64,000 nt of DNA from an uncultured Chitinophaga sp. (GTDB lineage Bacteria > Bacteroidota > Bacteroidia > Chitinophagales > Chitinophagaceae): contig NZ_CAMLHC010000003.1 in NCBI RefSeq assembly GCF_946479755.1, positions 62,001 through 126,000 on the forward strand. Direction: 5' to 3'. Under the pieces are notes generated by a model, which was not told where the DNA came from, ran no database searches, and saw only the letters and a program-made list of their open reading frames with translations. Both the position numbers and the translations under genes were made by a program. Positions 62,203 through 64,000 of this stretch are shown here, in pieces (position 1 is the first letter of the stretch; each line of letters opens with the position of its first letter).

Positions 62203-62598
62203 ATGATGGAAAAGCAGATTTTCGATCCCTGGGAATGGGGCAAAAACACAAATTCGGTACAGGCCGTTGAAGTAAAGAACATGGCGGGAACACTCTATTG
62301 TTCAGGACAGGTGGCCATAGATGCCAATGGCGTGCCATCCAATGCGGATATGCGTTCACAGCTGATTCAGACCATCCAGAACCTGGAGCAGCTGATAAGC
62401 GAAGCAGGCTATGCGTGTAAAAACATCGTAAGACTGAATGTTTACACCACATCGACACAGACATTCTTCACCACCTGTATGGATATCTATGTGCCGTTTA
62501 TTCAAAAATACGGTATTCAGCAAGCCACTACTTTACTGGGTGTTAAGGAATTGTTTGCTACTTTGACGGTGGAACTGGAAGCGACAGTCGTAAAGTAA
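62203..62598 (+). CDS. RidA family protein
   Basis: 131 residues of the YjgF/YER057c/UK114 fold. It has LYCSGQVAIDANGVPSNADM, QTIQNLEQLISEAGYACKNIVRLNVYTT and the C-terminal TLLGVKELFATLTVELEA. The active-site arginine of imine deaminases usually lies in a CR.R.V or similar motif on the last strand; here the corresponding segment has no arginine, so this is probably a non-deaminase subgroup member. It is probably controlled by the adjacent WYL regulator. ATG at 62203 or 62206. Confidence 0.85.
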   Translation: MMEKQIFDPWEWGKNTNSVQAVEVKNMAGTLYCSGQVAIDANGVPSNADMRSQLIQTIQNLEQLISEAGYACKNIVRLNVYTTSTQTFFTTCMDIYVPFIQKYGIQQATTLLGVKELFATLTVELEATVVK

Positions 62599-62617
62599 CT
62601 ATCTGCTTTAACGTACC

Positions 62618-62651
62618 AAAGGCTTGTGAGCTGATGCTCATAAGCCTTTTT
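62618..62651. terminator. Bidirectional terminator
   Basis: AAAGGCTTGTGAGC/GCTCATAAGCCTTT pairs over 14 positions (one G-T) with loop TGAT and ends in five T residues. It lies between the convergent RidA and flavoprotein genes. Confidence 0.88.
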
Positions 62652-62673
62652 CCTTTGCCGGGCCTTCCTGCTG

Positions 62674-63939
62674 TCAGCGAAACACCTCTTGTACCGGCGC
62701 CCATCCTAACGTTCGCCGGATAAACGGAAGGATGTTTATCTGCATAATATACTTCATGAAAAATACCGCCTGCGTCCATTTGTTTTTGCCGAACATCGCC
62801 AGCATATCCTTCAATGCGTTGGGTTGATGCATCCATTTTGTATTAAACAACGTGGCCTGGCCAATTTTGGCAAACCTGGCCAGCATTTGCTGTTCATAAA
62901 AGGCGATCGCCTGCTTCGTAGTGTCAAATGCCGGGTTGGTCAGCGCTTCACTGAGCTGTAATGCGTCCAGCATGGCCATATTCACCCCTTCACCGGCAAA
63001 GGGCGGCATCCAGTGGGCGGCGTCTCCCAGCAGGGTGATATCGGCATTGGCTTCCCATTGCTGGTCAAGCGGCATACAGTATTGCGGCCGCGGAATAAAA
63101 AGCGTATCCGGGCTTTCGAAGAGTTCCCACCACAGCGGACTCCAATCAGCAAACTCCTTTTTGAACCAGGCGAGTACCTGGTGATTGTCTTTAAAATCGA
63201 TGCCGCTCTCTTTCGCCCAGTGTTCACCGGAGGCAAAGCTAACCATAAAGCCAAGACTGCCGTTGCCTTTGGAGCTGACGATCAGCGTTTGTCCTTTTCC
63301 GTAAGCGAATAACTTTCCGCCTTTTAATAGCTCACTGATAACGGGCGCCGTTTTGGCGCCGTCTTTTAGAGAGCCCTCCAGCATGGTAATACCCGTCCAG
63401 TAAGGTTGAACAGGAGTGACGAAAGGGCGGACTTTAGAATTAGCGCCATCAGCGCCGATGATGAGATCCGCGGTAGCGGTATGGCCGTTCCCGAAAACCA
63501 GTTTCCAGCTGCCCTGTATTTTTTCGATGGAGAGGAGGTGGCTGTCCCAAACAACGGTATCCGGTTTCAGTGAGTCCAGGAGCAGCTCCCGGAGAGGGCC
63601 ACGGTCGATCTCGGGGCGGTGGTGGTCATCCCCGAAAGTTTCCTTTTTGCCTTGCTGATGTTCGTCGAAGTGCATTTTAAGCTGCTCGTCTACTACGCGC
63701 ATAAGCCCTGCTTCGGGGCGGTAGTTGGCTTTGAAGGCTTCCATTAAACCGGCTTTGGCCAATGCCGCCAGGCCGGAGTCGGTGTGCAGATCCAGGGCGC
63801 CGCCCTGCAGCCTCACCTCTTTATGGATATCCCGTTCGTAGACGGTTACGTTGATGCCTTTGCGCTGTAAGAGCCGTGCTAAGGTCAGGCCGCCGGGGCC
63901 GCCGCCGATGATGGCTATCTTTTTGTCTTGAATTGTCAT
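62674..63939 (-). CDS. TetX-like FAD-dependent monooxygenase
   Basis: 421 residues of the group A flavoprotein monooxygenase fold. FAD motifs are IAIIGGGPGGLTLARLLQRKG with YERD, the DxxL-like ADLIIGADGANSKVR and the GDAAHWMPPFAGEGVN motif. LQGGALDLHTDSG and the EIDRGPLRELLLDSL stretch are shared with tetracycline-inactivating TetX as I remember it, and with other chromosomal flavoproteins of Bacteroidota. A C-terminal helix (VFFMKYIMQINILPFIRR) closes the active site. It hydroxylates an aromatic or polyketide-like substrate in the cytosol; tetracycline activity is only a possibility. The start is MTIQDKK at 63939. Confidence 0.88.
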   Translation of the reverse strand: MTIQDKKIAIIGGGPGGLTLARLLQRKGINVTVYERDIHKEVRLQGGALDLHTDSGLAALAKAGLMEAFKANYRPEAGLMRVVDEQLKMHFDEHQQGKKETFGDDHHRPEIDRGPLRELLLDSLKPDTVVWDSHLLSIEKIQGSWKLVFGNGHTATADLIIGADGANSKVRPFVTPVQPYWTGITMLEGSLKDGAKTAPVISELLKGGKLFAYGKGQTLIVSSKGNGSLGFMVSFASGEHWAKESGIDFKDNHQVLAWFKKEFADWSPLWWELFESPDTLFIPRPQYCMPLDQQWEANADITLLGDAAHWMPPFAGEGVNMAMLDALQLSEALTNPAFDTTKQAIAFYEQQMLARFAKIGQATLFNTKWMHQPNALKDMLAMFGKNKWTQAVFFMKYIMQINILPFIRRTLGWAPVQEVFR

Positions 63940-64000
63940 ACCGCAAAATTATTCCTGCGGTGGGTCAGATAATAGTATAAAACGGCCGTTTTGATTTTTA

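Noticed and set aside
61140..64000. TcB or TcC partner subunit for the TcA-like gene
   Set aside because: The following genes are a WYL regulator, RidA and a flavin monooxygenase; no RHS/YD-repeat or SpvB-like sequence occurs in the window.
1..64000. CRISPR array or cas genes
   Set aside because: No regularly spaced direct repeats and no Cas-like proteins were seen on either strand.

Overview
The window comes from a Bacteroidota chromosome, most likely the family Chitinophagaceae (Chitinophaga-like). The signs are a SusC/SusD pair, a type IX secretion sorting domain, several TonB-dependent receptors, TAnnTTTG-type -7 promoter elements, lipoproteins, weak use of Shine-Dalgarno sites and a few convincing TTG starts. 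Most of the window is moderately GC-rich with housekeeping or accessory metabolism. Two stretches look compositionally foreign: an AT-rich island at about 43.74-50.14 kb, and a GC-rich giant gene at 56.8-61.1 kb.

Layout. 0-5 kb: persulfide-dioxygenase-like MBL/rhodanese protein, quinone-oxidoreductase-like enzyme, SDR, DUF1801 protein, small lipoprotein. 4.0-14.2 kb: a polysaccharide utilisation locus with a LacI regulator and operator, SusC, SusD, a two-domain esterase, a GH109-like (alpha-N-acetylgalactosaminidase/Gfo-Idh-MocA) enzyme and a NagB-family amino-sugar-phosphate deaminase/isomerase. Together they suggest uptake and breakdown of an N-acetylhexosamine glycan. 14.3-24.8 kb: VOC protein, metallophosphoesterase, alpha/beta hydrolase, fatty acid hydroxylase family protein, NTF2-like protein, KAS III with a TTG start, PhzF, PEP-mutase family and a GH78-like glycosidase. 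Two copies of a palindromic intergenic repeat lie between convergent genes. 24.9-33.4 kb: TonB receptor, then a minus-strand set of thioredoxin-like protein, YceI, di-haem peroxidase, TonB receptor and DUF4397 lipoprotein. 33.9-43.5 kb: B12-binding radical SAM enzyme, luciferase-like oxidoreductase, a four-gene membrane/two-component operon, an ABC-2 exporter and a CNNM/CorC-type protein.

43.67-50.14 kb: tRNA-Leu(CAG) is the insertion site of a 6.4-kb genomic island bounded by an 18-bp direct repeat of the tRNA 3' end. The integrase and a histidine kinase are decayed. An XRE regulator with a 15-bp palindromic operator and two highly structured intergenic elements remain. The one large intact cargo gene encodes a TIR - STAND-like ATPase - TPR protein, a probable stand-alone anti-phage NADase sensor.

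50.3-64 kb: a Tat-exported phospholipase C paired with a T9SS-sorted VCBS-repeat protein; a translationally coupled pair of an EVE-like/HNH modification-dependent endonuclease and a NudG-like Nudix hydrolase; a 1439-residue orphan protein whose C-terminus looks like the TcB-binding end of Tc toxin A subunits; then a WYL regulator, a RidA protein and a TetX-like flavin monooxygenase. The three best candidates for undescribed biology are the TIR-STAND-TPR island, the Nudix/EVE-HNH pair and the orphan TcA-like protein.
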